Origin: an uncultured Bacteroidota bacterium
GTDB lineage: Bacteria; Bacteroidota; Bacteroidia; 2-12-FULL-35-15
Reading direction: 5' to 3'
DNA: 39,932 nt
NCBI GenBank assembly: GCA_903870175.1
Contig: CAIQBY010000055.1
Location: 1-39,932 of the forward strand
Below are positions 39,552-39,932 of the stretch, in pieces. The notes under the pieces were generated by a model. That model was given only the letters and a program-made list of their open reading frames with translations. It was not told the DNA's origin and searched no databases. The translations under genes were made by a program, and so were the position numbers. Positions within the stretch are counted from its first letter, which is position 1, and the number at the start of each line of letters is the position of its first letter.

Positions 39552-39932
39552 TTAAATCATTGTACGGCCCACAGCCTTAGCCACAGCGCCTAATTCTGAA
39601 TATAATTCTCTGAACTGTTTAAAGTTTAATTGTTGTGCTGCATCGGATTTTGCAACTGCCGGATTAGGATGCGTTTCTATCAATAGTCCGTCAACACCCA
39701 TAGCCACACATGCTTTGGATAAATCGGCAACACCGTAAGCAAACCCAATTGCATGGCTTGGGTCGAGAATAATTGGAAGATTAGTATATTGTTTTAAGTA
39801 AGCAACACCACATAAATCAAGGGTAAAGCGAGTCTTAGTTTCAAAAGTACGTATCCCTCTTTCGCAAAGAATAACTTTATCATTTCCTCCTGATAAAATA
39901 AATTCAGCCGCCTGAACAAACTCTTGAAGTGT
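39552..39932 (-). CDS. 3-deoxy-7-phosphoheptulonate (DAHP) synthase, type I-beta, C-terminal part
   Basis: The frame is open from the right window edge to TAA at 39552-39554, covering the last 126 residues. Motifs are SGGNDKVILCERGIRTFE, LPIILDPSHAIGF and DGLLIETHPNPAVAKSD, typical of the I-beta DAHP synthases and distinguishable from KdsA, which has a different DATHSVQ-like motif. It condenses phosphoenolpyruvate and erythrose 4-phosphate as the first shikimate-pathway step. The N-terminus, and any fused chorismate mutase domain, is outside the window. Confidence 0.88.
   Translation of the reverse strand, partial: TLQEFVQAAEFILSGGNDKVILCERGIRTFETKTRFTLDLCGVAYLKQYTNLPIILDPSHAIGFAYGVADLSKACVAMGVDGLLIETHPNPAVAKSDAAQQLNFKQFRELYSELGAVAKAVGRTMI

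Noticed and set aside
39552..39932. KdsA (Kdo-8-phosphate synthase), suggested by neighbouring kdsC
   Set aside because: The motifs ILCERGIRTFE and ILDPSHAIG are those of DAHP synthase I-beta, not KdsA.

Overview
The window comes from the chromosome of a Bacteroidota bacterium, AT-rich and probably environmental. The phylum is supported by T9SS-type C-terminal sorting domains on two secreted proteins, a PorX-type receiver/PglZ regulator, an LpxC-FabZ fusion, a NusB with a long N-terminal extension, a CCC-motif-like membrane protein and a DUF4907 protein. Many genes also carry the Bacteroidota -7 promoter element TAnnTTTG 25-75 bp upstream, usually without a Shine-Dalgarno sequence. No phage, IS transposase, CRISPR array, tRNA or rRNA was found.

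Layout. 1-8628: three minus-strand paralogues that share a TPR + PD40 propeller + C-terminal (OmpA-like where visible) architecture, resembling PorE of the type IX secretion system. The first runs off the left edge. The third is split by one in-frame TGA. A small membrane ORF and a small secreted protein lie between them. 8647-11968: a 2-oxo acid dehydrogenase E2, glyA and a small membrane protein. 12103-14548: a DUF4907 protein and a T9SS cargo protein. 15044-16873: an ABC exporter carrying a palindromic-repeat insertion in its coding sequence. 17055-24070: a plus-strand housekeeping block (leucine-type dehydrogenase, nusB, a DUF1573 lipoprotein, yajC, a YbbR-like protein, coaE, a CCC-motif protein, a DUF2752 protein, nnr). 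24090-26495: a secreted seven-repeat beta-propeller and a TPR protein, translationally abutting. 27242-30789: glutamate dehydrogenase and a T9SS cargo with repeated Ig/PKD-like modules. 31513-35020: lpxA, lpxC-fabZ and an HD phosphohydrolase. 35125-37090: porX and tsaE. 37122-39932: der, kdsC and a partial DAHP synthase.

Most unusual feature. Four intergenic tandem arrays (around 5818-6049, 14754-14984, 26693-26923 and 38781-38948) have unrelated sequences but the same 21-bp unit length, and three have about 11 units. Three of them begin 198-213 bp upstream of the start codon of a minus-strand gene for a secreted protein. A separate family of 7-bp repeats (consensus YAANTCC) occurs beside one array and as a large inverted repeat near glyA.

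How the genes fit together. PorX, the PorE-like proteins and the two sorting-domain proteins point to an active type IX secretion system whose core genes are outside the window. The dehydrogenases, E2 and GlyA are amino-acid catabolism and one-carbon functions. LpxA, LpxC-FabZ and KdsC belong to lipid A/Kdo synthesis.
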